Source: Fulvivirga sp. M361 (GTDB taxonomy: Bacteria > Bacteroidota > Bacteroidia > Cytophagales > Cyclobacteriaceae). From it: 64,000 nucleotides of DNA. The notes beneath the pieces are model-generated. The model had not been told where the DNA came from. It made no database searches and was given only the letters and a program-made list of their open reading frames with translations. Each line of letters begins with the position of its first letter. Position 1 is the stretch's first letter. Location: the NCBI RefSeq assembly GCF_007097395.1, contig NZ_VKDC01000010.1:62001-126000 (forward strand), in the 5' to 3' direction. Of this stretch, positions 1 to 9,041 are shown one piece after another. The position numbers and the translations under genes are program-made.

Positions 1-1192
1 GTTCATCTATCAAGGCCAATCCCAGTATTTGAAACTGGACTTTCTCTTCAATAAGCGCATGCGTACCTACCAGGATATGTAATTCGCCACTTTTCAAATA
101 TTGATGGATGATCTTCCGTTCGCTGGTTTTGGTAGAGCCCGTGAGCAATGCTATTCTCAAACCCATTTTATCCGCATGTTCCTTCAAGCCATGATAGTGT
201 TGTATCGCAAGGATTTCCGTAGGAGCCATTAGTGCCGCCTGGGTTCCTGCATCCACTGCTAATAGCATACAGATGAACCCTACGATGGTCTTACCACTAC
301 CTACGTCCCCCTGCAGCAATCGGTTCATTTGCTTGGCTGATCGCATATCCCGATAAATCTCCTTGATCACTCTCTTCTGTGCATTGGTAAGTTCAAAAGG
401 CAAGTGATGATTGTAAAATTTACTCAACAGGTCGGCCTTATCGAACACCATCCCCCGAAATTTGTCCATTCGGGCAATTTTGAGCTTAAGAAGCCGAAGC
501 TGTACATAAAACAGCTCTTCAAATTTCAAGCGAAACCGTGCCTTTTGTAAGGCATCATTGTCTTCCGGAAAATGTATTTGACGGATGGCTTCTTCCTTAC
601 CAACCAACCGATAGTCATCAAGCACAGTCGACGGCAGGGTCTCACTAACTTTAGGTTTTGCCATGTCGGACAGCGTCTTCATCAGCTTTCCAATGGCTTT
701 GCTATCCAGGTACTTCCTTTTCAATAGCTCTGTAGTGGAGTACACCGGCTGAAGATAACCTCCCTGAATATTAAAGTTGGTCAACACCTCTATCTCAGGA
801 TGTGCCATGTTAATTTTACGTCCAAAGGCAGAAGGCCTGCCAAATACCACATATTCCACCCCGGGTTGTAATTTCTTCATCACCCAGTCCACTCCTTTAA
901 ACCATACCAGTTCTATTTCACCTGTGTCATCCTTAAAATATACTACCAGCCGGCGTTTACGCGGCGGGCCTACTGTTTCCATATGCCGGATCTTGCCTTT
1001 TAGTTGTATATAAGGCATAGAAGCATCTATATCACGAACAGCATAGAACCGGGTACGGTCTTCATAGCGATAAGGATAGTATTGAATAAGGTCACCATAA
1101 GTGAAGATCTTAAGCTCTTTGTTAAAAAGGGCAGCTTTCTGTGGACCTACACCCTTCAGAAATTCGATAGGTGTATCGAAGAAACCGTGCAT
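1..1192 (-). CDS. recG: ATP-dependent DNA helicase RecG (N-terminal part, cut by window edge)
   Basis: RecG remodels stalled replication forks and Holliday junctions. The reading frame is open from ATG at 1192 leftward to base 1, giving about 397 of the usual 700 or so residues, so only the wedge domain and the start of helicase domain 1 are present. The N-terminus reads MHGFFDTPIEFLKGVGPQKA, the usual RecG opening. A Walker A motif, GDVGSGKT, lies near 280-310, followed by MAPTEILA (motif Ia). The window ends just inside the DExH box (LALIDE). An in-frame TAG lies four codons upstream of the ATG, which fixes the start. It follows gldD by about 32 bases on the same strand and may be the last gene of the mutY-ssb-gldE-gldD run. 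The truncation comes from the window edge, not from a mutation. Confidence 0.95.
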   Translation of the reverse strand, partial: MHGFFDTPIEFLKGVGPQKAALFNKELKIFTYGDLIQYYPYRYEDRTRFYAVRDIDASMPYIQLKGKIRHMETVGPPRKRRLVVYFKDDTGEIELVWFKGVDWVMKKLQPGVEYVVFGRPSAFGRKINMAHPEIEVLTNFNIQGGYLQPVYSTTELLKRKYLDSKAIGKLMKTLSDMAKPKVSETLPSTVLDDYRLVGKEEAIRQIHFPEDNDALQKARFRLKFEELFYVQLRLLKLKIARMDKFRGMVFDKADLLSKFYNHHLPFELTNAQKRVIKEIYRDMRSAKQMNRLLQGDVGSGKTIVGFICMLLAVDAGTQAALMAPTEILAIQHYHGLKEHADKMGLRIALLTGSTKTSERKIIHQYLKSGELHILVGTHALIEEKVQFQILGLALIDE

Positions 1193-1224
1193 CAGTGCAA
1201 ACTAAATATCCGAGTGGAAAAATG

Positions 1225-1824
1225 CTAAGGCTTACCTCCATTTTTAGTATTCCATTGCAAGGTATTCATCATATGTACAATGTCTATCTTGGCAAAGTCA
1301 ATGGCTGGTTTTAACGAGTCATTTTGCACGGCTGTATTGAAGTACAATGCACCCCTCAAAAAATGTCGTGTTGAATCAGTCGTAAAAAACTGGAACTGGC
1401 TGGGTACTTCACCAGATAGCTCAGCGTATACCACTGTCTTTCCTGAAGGAGTTCGGGTGATGCTTTCATCAATGGAACGTGCTTTTATTTGGTGTTTGGC
1501 TGTTAAAAAATAAGCGTCATTCAAATACTCTTTCAATGAGTCTTGATTTGAAATGGTCTTGTATGTGATATGAACATCGGCCTTAAAATCAGGATAATAG
1601 ATCTCTATCCAGTAAGGGTCTGAAATCCACGAAGAGTCTTTTAACACCCTGGCATATTTAGAGTATTCAAACCGGTAAGGCAGTGTGTCTGCCAGGCTTA
1701 CATATTCATGTTCCGGAAGGTCAAAACGATTATATCCCTTGGGCTTAGGCACATAATCGCTCTCACAAGCCACAACAGTTAACACCAACAAGACAAGTAA
1801 TCCACTATTTAACCGCTTTCGCAT
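1225..1824 (-). CDS. gldD: Gliding motility lipoprotein GldD
   Basis: GldD is an envelope lipoprotein required for gliding motility and type IX secretion in Bacteroidota; its biochemical role is not settled. I chose the ATG at 1824 (MRKRLNSG) over an in-frame GTG at 1848. From the ATG the protein has a short basic n-region, a hydrophobic core and a lipobox ending at Cys20 (LTVVAC), giving a clean lipoprotein signal. The mature part starts [18 protein letters not shown], typical of the family. From this start the gene overlaps the end of gldE by 20 bases, so translation is probably coupled. The recG ATG is about 32 bases downstream. Identity rests on sequence and on the conserved mutY-ssb-gldE-gldD order. 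Confidence 0.9.
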   Translation of the reverse strand: MRKRLNSGLLVLLVLTVVACESDYVPKPKGYNRFDLPEHEYVSLADTLPYRFEYSKYARVLKDSSWISDPYWIEIYYPDFKADVHITYKTISNQDSLKEYLNDAYFLTAKHQIKARSIDESITRTPSGKTVVYAELSGEVPSQFQFFTTDSTRHFLRGALYFNTAVQNDSLKPAIDFAKIDIVHMMNTLQWNTKNGGKP

Positions 1825-3157
1825 GATCTTCTTCTTTGATACGGACACGCACCTTTTTTATCCTTTTATTGTCAACAGCCATAACAGTGAACACAAACTT
1901 ATCAAAGTTAATACGCTCACCGGCGGAAGGCAGCCTGGAGTTAATTTCCAGTAAGAGACCACCTAAAGATTCACTTTCTCCCTTGACAGTGTCAAAAGTC
2001 GTGGGACTCTCATCTACCAGCTTACAAAAATCGTTGAGTGTTGTTTTTCCTTCGAATACATACGTTTGATGGTCTATCCTATTATAGATCACATCTTCAT
2101 CGTCAAACTCATCATTGATCTCCCCTACTATTTCTTCGATGATATCTTCAAGTGTGATGAGGCCGGAGGTGCCTCCATATTCATCTACAACAATCGCCAT
2201 ATGGACCCTTTTCTCTTGAAAATCTTTCAGTAAGCTGTCAATTTTTTTTGTCTCAGGGACAAAAAATCCAGGTCGCAGTAATTTCTGCCATTTGAAGTGT
2301 TCATCCTGGTCAGTGTGTGGAAGTAAATCCTTTATGTACAATATTCCATCTATATTATCAATGGTTTCCGTAAATACAGGTACTCTGGAGAACCCCGATT
2401 TATTGATCTTATCCATGAGGTCATGAAAGTGTATTTCACTATCGAAGGCTTTGATGTCCATCCTCGACCTCATGACTTGTTTCACTGTGAGTGTACTAAA
2501 ATTGACAATGCCTTTAAGGATGTCTTTTTCCTCTTCGGTTGTTTCTTCGTTCTCAGTGGTAAGTTCCAGGGCCTGGTGTAGCTCTTCAACAGAAATATCA
2601 TATCCTTTTTTCTGAAATCGTTTGTCAATGACATTGCTCATTGACATGAGTATCCAGCTTAAGGGCATGAATATTACCTCTAAAACTTTAATAAAATGAC
2701 ATGTAAACCTGGCGAAAGACAGATTATTAGGAGTCGCATAAACTTTAGGAAGTACTTCGCCAAAGAAAACAATGAAAAAAGTAATGATCAGTGTTAAAAT
2801 TGCGATCAATTCACCTTCACTACTTTTAGTGCCTGTAGCTTCCCACATTACAAAGGTGGAAAGGGTTACAATGCCTACATTGATAAAATTGTTGCCGACT
2901 AAGATGGTAGCAAGTAACAATTTCGGATTTTTAATCAGTGATACTATTTTCCTGTCAGCCGACCGGTCAGAGTCTTTACATGTGGCTATGTCTTTTGGGG
3001 TAAATGAAAAAAAGGCCACCTCCGAACCACTGATCAGTGCGGAAAGTATCAAAAGTACGAGTAGCACCAGACCACTGACGATGAAAAAGAGCGTATCCCC
3101 TCTGAACAAAACTTCTGTTAAAAGTAAACTAGGAGGTTCGTCTATGGTTGTTTCCAA
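1805..3157 (-). CDS. gldE: Gliding motility-associated CBS-domain membrane protein GldE
   Basis: This 450-residue CNNM/CorC-type membrane protein has an N-terminal DUF21 transmembrane region (helices about 20-45, 80-110, 115-135 and 145-170), a central pair of CBS domains (about 215-330, starting around [14 protein letters not shown]), and a C-terminal CorC_HlyC domain (about 350-445, with [16 protein letters not shown]). Relatives move or sense divalent cations. In Flavobacterium, GldE is linked genetically to GldD and gliding, though its mechanism is unknown. The start appears to be a TTG (METTIDEPP), with no ATG before the first membrane helix. It starts 22 bases after the ssb stop and overlaps gldD, so it sits in the middle of an operon. 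Confidence 0.9.
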   Translation of the reverse strand: METTIDEPPSLLLTEVLFRGDTLFFIVSGLVLLVLLILSALISGSEVAFFSFTPKDIATCKDSDRSADRKIVSLIKNPKLLLATILVGNNFINVGIVTLSTFVMWEATGTKSSEGELIAILTLIITFFIVFFGEVLPKVYATPNNLSFARFTCHFIKVLEVIFMPLSWILMSMSNVIDKRFQKKGYDISVEELHQALELTTENEETTEEEKDILKGIVNFSTLTVKQVMRSRMDIKAFDSEIHFHDLMDKINKSGFSRVPVFTETIDNIDGILYIKDLLPHTDQDEHFKWQKLLRPGFFVPETKKIDSLLKDFQEKRVHMAIVVDEYGGTSGLITLEDIIEEIVGEINDEFDDEDVIYNRIDHQTYVFEGKTTLNDFCKLVDESPTTFDTVKGESESLGGLLLEINSRLPSAGERINFDKFVFTVMAVDNKRIKKVRVRIKEEDHAKAVK

Positions 3158-3179
3158 AAATCAGGTATTAATATCACAA

Positions 3180-3629
3180 TCAGAACGGCAAATCATCTGA
3201 CTCGCTGTCCATGCTAATGTCGGCAGTCGGTGTATTTGCCTGTGCTGGTGTTGCACTAGTACCAGCAGCGCCGGACATAGCACCACCTTCGTTAGTGCCT
3301 TTAGGCGATAACATGGTCATGTTGTCACCAACGATTTCAGTAGTATATCGGGTAACTCCGTCTTTTTCCCAAGAACGAGTGCGTAATTTACCTTCAATAT
3401 AGGCCATATCCCCTTTACGCAGGTATTTTTCTGCCACATCCGCTAATCCTCTCCATAATACCACGTTGTGCCACTCCGTTTGTTCACGTCTTTCACCAGT
3501 ATTACGGTCTTTATATACTTCAGAAGTAGCAACAGGAAAATTGGCCACCGCAGCGCCGCTTTCCAAATGTCTAACCTCCGGGTCTTTTCCCAATCGCCCT
3601 ACTATAATTACTTTATTAACTCCTGACAT
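3180..3629 (-). CDS. ssb: Single-stranded DNA-binding protein
   Basis: This SSB of 149 residues binds single-stranded DNA as a tetramer during replication, recombination and repair. The N-terminal OB fold covers about residues 4-108, with the family opening [17 protein letters not shown] and the WHNVVLW strand. A short Ala/Thr/Pro-rich linker follows, and the acidic tail ends in SDDLPF, the conserved peptide that recruits partner proteins such as RecG and other repair factors. It sits 46 bases downstream of mutY and 22 bases upstream of gldE, so it should be co-transcribed with both. This neighbourhood is conserved in Bacteroidota. Confidence 0.97.
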   Translation of the reverse strand: MSGVNKVIIVGRLGKDPEVRHLESGAAVANFPVATSEVYKDRNTGERREQTEWHNVVLWRGLADVAEKYLRKGDMAYIEGKLRTRSWEKDGVTRYTTEIVGDNMTMLSPKGTNEGGAMSGAAGTSATPAQANTPTADISMDSESDDLPF

Positions 3630-3675
3630 GGCACATTTTTAATTAGCAAAGCTACTAATCTTCTAATAAATTTAA

Positions 3676-4746
3676 TTAAAAAAAGGTATCATTCAAATAA
3701 CGTGAAATCAAAACTGGCTTTGGAAGGTCTATCACATCATTTAGATCGTAGAACTGATGATCTTTCAGATCGGAAGAATTAATATATCCCTCAGATTCAT
3801 TCACTCGAAATGTCAGAAACCGTGTATATATACGTTGATGAGATAAAATATGAACGTATTCCTCACTTAGTTCCATCATAGCTTTTTCCCTGACAAGTTC
3901 CATCACCAAACCATCTGTGGCTATTAAATCATCTATTTCTACTTTCTGTTTGGTTTCTACCAGGTAGAAATCATAAAGGCCTTGCCAAATGTCTTTCTTC
4001 TTCCTTTGCCTTAATAATAGTTTATCGTTATACCTTATACATATATAGTTGAAATAACGTTTCCTCACCTTAAGTTTTTTTGATTTAACAGGTAGCTTAT
4101 CCTGGATGCCTTTCCGTCTGGCTTCACATTCTAAATGAAAGATACAGGTCATACATCCAGGCTGTTTTGGAGTGCAGTGTATAGCGCCAAATTCCATGAT
4201 CCCCTGATTGTAAATATCAGGATCATCTTCACTTATCAATTGCTGGGCTTTTAGTGCAAAAGCTTTTTGTCCCGGGCCTGTGGCAATATCATCTTTTATA
4301 CCAAAAATCCGTGATAGCACCCGATAAACATTTCCATCTACCACAGCCACCTTTTCCCCAAAGGCAAAAGAGGCAATAGCCGCTGCTGTATAGGGTCCGA
4401 TTCCTGGTAGTTTTAGGATACTTTTGTAGGTATTTGGGAATTTTCCACCGTAATTTGTGCAAATTATCTTTGCGCACTTATGTAAGTTTCTTGCTCTTGA
4501 ATAGTATCCTAGGCCTTGCCAAGTTCTCAATACATCTTGTTCTTCGGCATTTGCTAAATCAAAAATATTTGGATATTTTGAGATAAATTGTTCATAATAT
4601 GGGAGGCCTTGTTTGACCCTGGTTTGTTGCAGTATGACCTCTGAGAGCCATATTTTGTAGGCATCGTGGGTGTTACGCCAGGGTAACTCTCTCTTATGCT
4701 GATGATACCAGGAAATAACTTTTTTTGGAAAAAATAGATCGTTCAA
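3676..4746 (-). CDS. mutY: A/G-specific adenine DNA glycosylase MutY
   Basis: MutY removes adenine mispaired with 8-oxoguanine or guanine. The 356-residue protein has the catalytic Glu36 in WLSEVILQQTRV, a helix-hairpin-helix (LPGIGPYTAAAIASFAFG, about 118-136) followed by the conserved Asp of VVDGNVYRVLSR, and a complete Fe-S cluster loop with C-X6-C-X2-C-X5-C spacing (CTPKQPGC..C..C). A C-terminal NUDIX-like 8-oxoG-recognition domain (about 230-350) begins near KRYFNYICIRYNDKLLL. The start is a TTG at 4746; no upstream ATG fits. It is the first gene of the leftward mutY-ssb-gldE-gldD operon and is divergent from the HU-like gene, with about 146 bases between them for both promoters. Confidence 0.95.
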   Translation of the reverse strand: MNDLFFPKKVISWYHQHKRELPWRNTHDAYKIWLSEVILQQTRVKQGLPYYEQFISKYPNIFDLANAEEQDVLRTWQGLGYYSRARNLHKCAKIICTNYGGKFPNTYKSILKLPGIGPYTAAAIASFAFGEKVAVVDGNVYRVLSRIFGIKDDIATGPGQKAFALKAQQLISEDDPDIYNQGIMEFGAIHCTPKQPGCMTCIFHLECEARRKGIQDKLPVKSKKLKVRKRYFNYICIRYNDKLLLRQRKKKDIWQGLYDFYLVETKQKVEIDDLIATDGLVMELVREKAMMELSEEYVHILSHQRIYTRFLTFRVNESEGYINSSDLKDHQFYDLNDVIDLPKPVLISRYLNDTFF

Positions 4747-4829
4747 GACTTTTTATTCGTTATAAATTGTAAGCGATTTATGGTGTTAGATTTTTGAAAG
4801 ATTAAATTTTTATATCTCAGCAGTCGCTT

Positions 4830-4837
4830 TAATTTTG
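4830..4837 (+). promoter_or_regulatory. Candidate -7 promoter box for the HU-like gene
   Basis: TAATTTTG matches the Bacteroidota -7 consensus TAnnTTTG and lies about 56 bases upstream of the GTG start in the divergent mutY/HU spacer. The region 18 bases further upstream is a T run rather than a good TTG box, so the assignment is tentative. Confidence 0.35.
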
Positions 4838-4892
4838 CTACCGGAGCAATTATAACTAAACCTAACCATTCAACTAACAAAATTTTTTCATT

Positions 4893-5195
4893 GTGACTAA
4901 AGCAGAAGTAATTTCAGAAATCTCCGAAAAAACAGGAGTTCCAAAGGAAGACGTATCGGTAACGATCGAAGCGTTCTTCAGCATTGTAAAAGAAGAAATG
5001 GCCGAAGGCAAAAACATCTACGTACGTGGATTCGGAAGTTTCGTCAACAAAAGACGGAAGAAGAAAATTGCCAGAAATATCTCCAAGAATACGGCCATTG
5101 TCATTGACGAACATTTTATCCCAAGTTTCAAGCCTTCCAAAGTCTTTGTAGAAAAGATCAAGGAAAGCAAAAAAGTTAAAGAAATTAACGGATAG
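4893..5195 (+). CDS. HU/IHF-family DNA-binding protein
   Basis: A 100-residue histone-like protein that bends and compacts DNA as a dimer. The N-terminal helices (MTKAEVISEISEKTGVPKED) and the beta-arm region (VRGFGSFVNKRRKKKIARN, then IPSFKPSK) match the HU/IHF fold across the whole length. The C-terminal end is Lys-rich. The start is a GTG at 4893; no ATG precedes the conserved first helix. A TPR-protein gene follows after 63 bases and may be co-transcribed. I cannot say whether this is the main HU of the cell or one of several paralogues. Confidence 0.93.
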   Translation: MTKAEVISEISEKTGVPKEDVSVTIEAFFSIVKEEMAEGKNIYVRGFGSFVNKRRKKKIARNISKNTAIVIDEHFIPSFKPSKVFVEKIKESKKVKEING

Positions 5196-5258
5196 AACGG
5201 TTATTAGCTTCATTATAAAAGATGAATCCTTGAACTTTACCATCCAAAACATAAAGTA

Positions 5259-6074
5259 ATGTTTAAGACAAGGATTTTTCTTTTTGTGGCAGCGGCCGCG
5301 TTAGTTGTTGTTTTGTTTTTGCTCCCCAAGTCAGTCGTTGATAACGACCCCAAAAGTGTAGGAGAAAAAAGCTCTGAGCCAACTACCCCTAGTGCTGAAG
5401 ACCCCCATACTGCGGAATTCAATTCCGACCAGACTGATCTGATAGATAAGCTTAACGATCAGTTGGCGCATAGTGATGATTTTGAAAAAAGTCTTATCTT
5501 TGCAGACTCTTTGGCTAAACTGTATATTTCATTGAATAAATATGACAGTGCAGCCAGGTTCTTTGAATTGATAGCTGAAAAGGTTCCGACAGTGGGGAAC
5601 TGGCTGATGGCCGGTAACACATATTATGAAGCTTTTGGTTTTGCCATGGATGCAGCCAGACGAAGTAGTCTGGCTGAAAAGGCTAAAGTATATTTTATCA
5701 AGATTCTCGAGGCTCAGCCCGAGAATCTTGATATTAAAAATAAATTAGCCATGACCTATGTATCATCACCAAATCCCATGCAGGGCATAATGATGTTGCG
5801 TGAAATCCTTCAACAAGACCCTCAAAACGAGCAGGCTCTGTTCAATTTGGGTGTTCTTTCTATGCAGTCAGGCCAATATGATAAAGCAGTGGAACGTTTT
5901 TCAAACCTCGCTAAGTTGTATCCTGACAATACCCAGGCACAATTTTTCCTAGGTGTCAGCTATCTGGAAACTGGTAAAAAAGACAAGGCCAAAGAGCAGT
6001 TTTTGTTAGTGAAATCTCTGGATGATGATCCGGCAGTGCAAGCTACGGTAGATTCATACTTAGAAAATATTTGA
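5259..6074 (+). CDS. TPR-repeat protein with N-terminal membrane anchor
   Basis: A 271-residue protein with an N-terminal signal anchor (hydrophobic about residues 5-24, FLFVAAAALVVVLFLLPK), a low-complexity Ser/Glu/Asp stretch (about 25-60) and then tetratricopeptide repeats (about 65-265). The clearest repeats are NEQALFNLGVLSMQSGQYDK and the adjacent unit with TQAQFFLGVSYLETGKKDKA. TPR arrays scaffold protein complexes; the partner here is unknown. It is probably exposed to the periplasm. It lies between an HU-like gene and the 29-residue basic protein upstream of RNase G, an order I recall from other Cytophagales but cannot check here. Confidence 0.85.
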   Translation: MFKTRIFLFVAAAALVVVLFLLPKSVVDNDPKSVGEKSSEPTTPSAEDPHTAEFNSDQTDLIDKLNDQLAHSDDFEKSLIFADSLAKLYISLNKYDSAARFFELIAEKVPTVGNWLMAGNTYYEAFGFAMDAARRSSLAEKAKVYFIKILEAQPENLDIKNKLAMTYVSSPNPMQGIMMLREILQQDPQNEQALFNLGVLSMQSGQYDKAVERFSNLAKLYPDNTQAQFFLGVSYLETGKKDKAKEQFLLVKSLDDDPAVQATVDSYLENI

Positions 6075-6127
6075 TAAAAAATTGTTAAACCAGACCTCTG
6101 TTGACAGGGGTATTAAAAATTATTATT

Positions 6128-6217
6128 ATGCCTTGCGGTAAAAAAAGAAAAAGACACAAGATTGCTACTCACAAAAGAAAAAAGAGACTGAGAAAAAACA
6201 GACACAAGAAGAAATAA
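6128..6217 (+). CDS. 29-residue basic protein, COX24/AURKAIP1-like (bS22-type ribosomal protein candidate)
   Basis: This ATG-TAA frame encodes 29 residues (MPCGKKRKRHKIATHKRKKR, then LRKNRHKKK), of which more than half are Lys, Arg or His. The pattern KKRKRHK..THKRKKRLRKNR resembles the C-terminal domain of mitochondrial COX24/AURKAIP1 (mS38) and the small bacterial ribosomal protein bS22. Such peptides are often unannotated because of their size. It sits 53 bases after the TPR gene and 74 bases before rng. A weak hairpin (CTGGC/GCCAG, 6231-6246) separates it from rng. Assignment as a ribosomal or rRNA-binding protein is inference from composition and motif. Confidence 0.8.
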   Translation: MPCGKKRKRHKIATHKRKKRLRKNRHKKK

Positions 6218-6291
6218 TCTTCCTATTGTGCTGGCCGTGAAGCCAGTATTTTGTTCTGTAATTTAAGTTTCATTTTTTAAATCCGTTTGTT

Positions 6292-7842
6292 TTGAGCAAT
6301 GAGTTAATTATCAATTCAACTCAAAATGGATGTCGCATAGCATTATTAAAAGACAAGAGCCTAGTAGAATTCCATCAGGAACAAGATGGTAATCAGTTTA
6401 CAGTAGGGGACATTTATCTGGGTACCGTAAGAAAAGTGGTACAAGGATTAAATGCTGCTTTCATTGATATAGGTTACGAAAAAGATGCGTTTTTACATTA
6501 CCTGGATTTAGGGCCGAAATTTAGTTCTCTTCAAGCATTCACCAAGCAATCGCTGAATAAGAAGAATGCTTCAAGCAAACTGGAAAATTTTAATATCAGG
6601 CCTGATATAGATAAACATGGAAAGGTTACCGACATTCTTTCCAGGAATCAGCAAATACTGGTTCAGGTAGTTAAAGAACCCATTTCTACAAAAGGCCCGC
6701 GACTATCCTGTGAGTTGTCAATACCGGGAAGATATCTCGTACTGGTTCCTTTCTCGAACGCAGTAAATGTATCCAAGAAAATTGTAAGTGGAGAAGAAAG
6801 AAAGCGCCTTCTGCGTCTTTTATCATCCATTAAGCCAGATAACTTTGGCGTTATCATACGTACAGTAGCGCAAGGAAAAGATGTCAAGGAACTTGATGCT
6901 GACTTGCGCAACCTCATAGACATCTGGAAAAATGGGGTAAAAAGTCTGAAACAGGCAAAGCCAAAAGACAAAGTAATTGGCGAGATGAGTAAGGCCTCAG
7001 CTATTCTTCGTGATGTGCTGAATGAGTCTTTTGACAATATCTACACAGATGATAAAGAGATTTACGAAGAGGTAAAAAGCTATATAAAAACCATCGCTCC
7101 TGATAAGGAGAAAATTGTTAAATCCTTTAACGGCAAAGCCAAAATTTTCGAACATTTTGGCATCGAAAGACAGATGAAGTCTGCTTTTGGCCAGTCTGTA
7201 AGTCTCAAAGGTGGTGGCTATCTGATCATAGAGCATACAGAAGCACTCCATGTGATAGATGTAAATAGTGGCAACAAGTCCAATAAAGAAGACGGACAGG
7301 AAGCTACAGCATTATCTGTAAACACTGAAGCAGCAAAAGAAATAGCCCGACAATTACGACTACGCGATATGGGAGGAATTATCGTAGTAGACTTCATTGA
7401 TATGAAGCGGGCAGAGAACAAAAGAGCGGTTTACAAAATCATCAAAGATGAAATGACCGCTGATCGTTCTAAATTCACCGTATTACCTTTATCTAAGTTT
7501 GGTCTTATGCAAATCACCCGCCAGCGTGTGAGACCAGAAATGAACATCACGACACGTGAAGTTTGCCCTACCTGCAATGGGACCGGGAAAATCAGTGCCT
7601 CGATTTTAGTTTCTGACCAGATAGAAAAGAACATAGATTATCTGCTCAGTAAGCAAAATGAAAAAAGTATCAGTGTAGTACTACATCCCTTCATTTATGC
7701 CTATTTCACTAAAGGCTTACTATCCAAAAGATTTAAATGGTATATGAAGTATTACAAGTGGGTGAACCTCATACAGGACACATCAATGGCGATTATGGAA
7801 TATAAATTCTTCAATAAACTTGGAGAAGAAATAGAGCTATAA
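6292..7842 (+). CDS. rng: Ribonuclease E/G family endoribonuclease (RNase G)
   Basis: This 516-residue Rne/Rng-family nuclease processes rRNA and turns over mRNA by cutting single-stranded, 5'-monophosphate-sensitive sites. An S1 RNA-binding domain lies near 35-115 (GDIYLGTVRKVVQGLNAAFI). The two metal-binding Asp motifs are HVIDVNSG (about 320-327) and DFIDMK (about 367-372). The zinc-link motif CPTCNGTGK is near 425. The length fits RNase G; there is no long C-terminal scaffold as in RNase E. The start is a TTG at 6292 (MSNELIINS), the only start before the conserved N-terminus. The gene ends just before a perfect terminator hairpin shared with the convergent glycosyltransferase gene. Confidence 0.95.
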   Translation: MSNELIINSTQNGCRIALLKDKSLVEFHQEQDGNQFTVGDIYLGTVRKVVQGLNAAFIDIGYEKDAFLHYLDLGPKFSSLQAFTKQSLNKKNASSKLENFNIRPDIDKHGKVTDILSRNQQILVQVVKEPISTKGPRLSCELSIPGRYLVLVPFSNAVNVSKKIVSGEERKRLLRLLSSIKPDNFGVIIRTVAQGKDVKELDADLRNLIDIWKNGVKSLKQAKPKDKVIGEMSKASAILRDVLNESFDNIYTDDKEIYEEVKSYIKTIAPDKEKIVKSFNGKAKIFEHFGIERQMKSAFGQSVSLKGGGYLIIEHTEALHVIDVNSGNKSNKEDGQEATALSVNTEAAKEIARQLRLRDMGGIIVVDFIDMKRAENKRAVYKIIKDEMTADRSKFTVLPLSKFGLMQITRQRVRPEMNITTREVCPTCNGTGKISASILVSDQIEKNIDYLLSKQNEKSISVVLHPFIYAYFTKGLLSKRFKWYMKYYKWVNLIQDTSMAIMEYKFFNKLGEEIEL

Positions 7843-7857
7843 ATCGTTAATTATCAC

Positions 7858-7904
7858 AAACAAAAACCCTCAGCCAAAAAGGACCTGGCTGAGGGTTTTT
7901 GTTT
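7858..7904. terminator. Perfect bidirectional terminator between rng and the glycosyltransferase gene
   Basis: A 19-bp perfect inverted repeat occupies 7858-7876 and 7886-7904, with a 9-base loop. The core is CCCTCAGCCA/TGGCTGAGGG flanked by A5 on one side and T5 on the other, so it reads as a strong intrinsic terminator in both directions. It serves the convergent genes. The last nine codons and the TGA stop of the leftward glycosyltransferase lie within this structure. Confidence 0.92.
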
Positions 7905-9033
7905 GTTCCTTCACAGAAAAATGTTCGAGTGCCAGGGTCAGTGCATGTTGCTGGCTTGCTTTGAGAAGGTCAGGGTCCTCTATATAACCGGCAACTTTGG
8001 TCATAAAATCCTGTGGTCTTTCGGGATCATAGTAAAAGCCACAGTTATGTTTCTCAACCAACGCTCTTACCCAACCTTCAAAATTAATGATGATAAGTTT
8101 ACCAGCAGCCAGGCCGTCAAACAACTTATTAGGGCAACCGCTGCCCAATACCGGTATTTTTCGGAATGAAATATATATCGCATCGCACAAAGACATGACC
8201 TGTTGGACGGCTTTTTTATTTCCCGGCTCCACAAACTTAATATTCCCGAGGCCCTGTGAAAGAACCCTAATCTTTTCTGCCTGCGCACCTGAACCCATAA
8301 CGAGAAAAACAATATCTTCAGCTACCACGTATTTTGCAGCTTCAACCAGGTACTCCAGATGATTTGCCAGTCCTACAGTACCCAGATAACCAATTGTAAA
8401 TTTACCTTCAAGGTCATATTCTGTTTCCAGCATGGGGTCTTTGTCTTCAGGATAGAACAAGTCAGGGTCTGACATGTTGGTAACTACTCCAATTTGCTTG
8501 GCAGGAACTTTCTCTTTAATAATTTCCCTGATGTCCGGTGACAGAGCTATAATATGTTGTGCGCCGAGATAAGCCGTTTTTTCTAACCGGTATGCTCCCC
8601 ATTTTAATAATCTGTTCTTCAGTACCCCCAGCTGAATAGGTGCCTCCGGCCAGAGATCACCCACTTCAAAGCAATAAGGTATGCCGAACCTCTTTTTGCC
8701 ATACAGTGCAATTAAAGCAGTACTCAGCGGAGTCGAAATAACATAACTTAAATGTGTTGTCTGAAACTTTTTCAGTAGCCTGACAGTGTAAAATACAAAG
8801 AGCCAAAAAGCATGTACACGACTCCAGAAGCTGAGATGATTGGTGTAGTATACAGGCAGATAATGAACTTCAAAGCCTTTGAGTCGCTTTATCTTATACT
8901 TTTGTTCATTACAGGTTGTAATAACTTTTACGTTATGTCCTAGCTTTGTGAGGTGATCGGCAATGTAATACGACCGAATAGCACCACCTTCTTCCGGTGT
9001 TTTGAAGTATTGGTGAATGATAAGAATATTCAT
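7870..9033 (-). CDS. GT4-family glycosyltransferase
   Basis: A 387-residue GT-B fold glycosyltransferase. The N-terminal Rossmann half contains MNILIIHQYFKTPEEGGAIR, the opening typical of WbuB-like GT4 enzymes that accept cell-surface glycan precursors, and GIPYCFEVGDLWPE near 117-130. The C-terminal nucleotide-sugar domain starts near FTIGYLGTVG (about 214) and contains the loop GSGCPNKLFDGLAAGK with the conserved Glu replaced by Asp in this motif. No signal peptide is present, so it acts in the cytoplasm or at the membrane face. Donor and acceptor cannot be told from sequence. It is the last gene of a leftward sigma/short protein/nth/GT run, 8 bases after nth, and its final codons form half of a terminator stem. 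Confidence 0.88.
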   Translation of the reverse strand: MNILIIHQYFKTPEEGGAIRSYYIADHLTKLGHNVKVITTCNEQKYKIKRLKGFEVHYLPVYYTNHLSFWSRVHAFWLFVFYTVRLLKKFQTTHLSYVISTPLSTALIALYGKKRFGIPYCFEVGDLWPEAPIQLGVLKNRLLKWGAYRLEKTAYLGAQHIIALSPDIREIIKEKVPAKQIGVVTNMSDPDLFYPEDKDPMLETEYDLEGKFTIGYLGTVGLANHLEYLVEAAKYVVAEDIVFLVMGSGAQAEKIRVLSQGLGNIKFVEPGNKKAVQQVMSLCDAIYISFRKIPVLGSGCPNKLFDGLAAGKLIIINFEGWVRALVEKHNCGFYYDPERPQDFMTKVAGYIEDPDLLKASQQHALTLALEHFSVKEQTKTLSQVLFG

Positions 9034-9041
9034 TCGTATGG

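Noticed and set aside
777-1228. Plus-strand frames of 78 and 74 residues
   Set aside because: They lie opposite the start of recG, whose frame has clear family motifs; the translated products look like antisense shadow.
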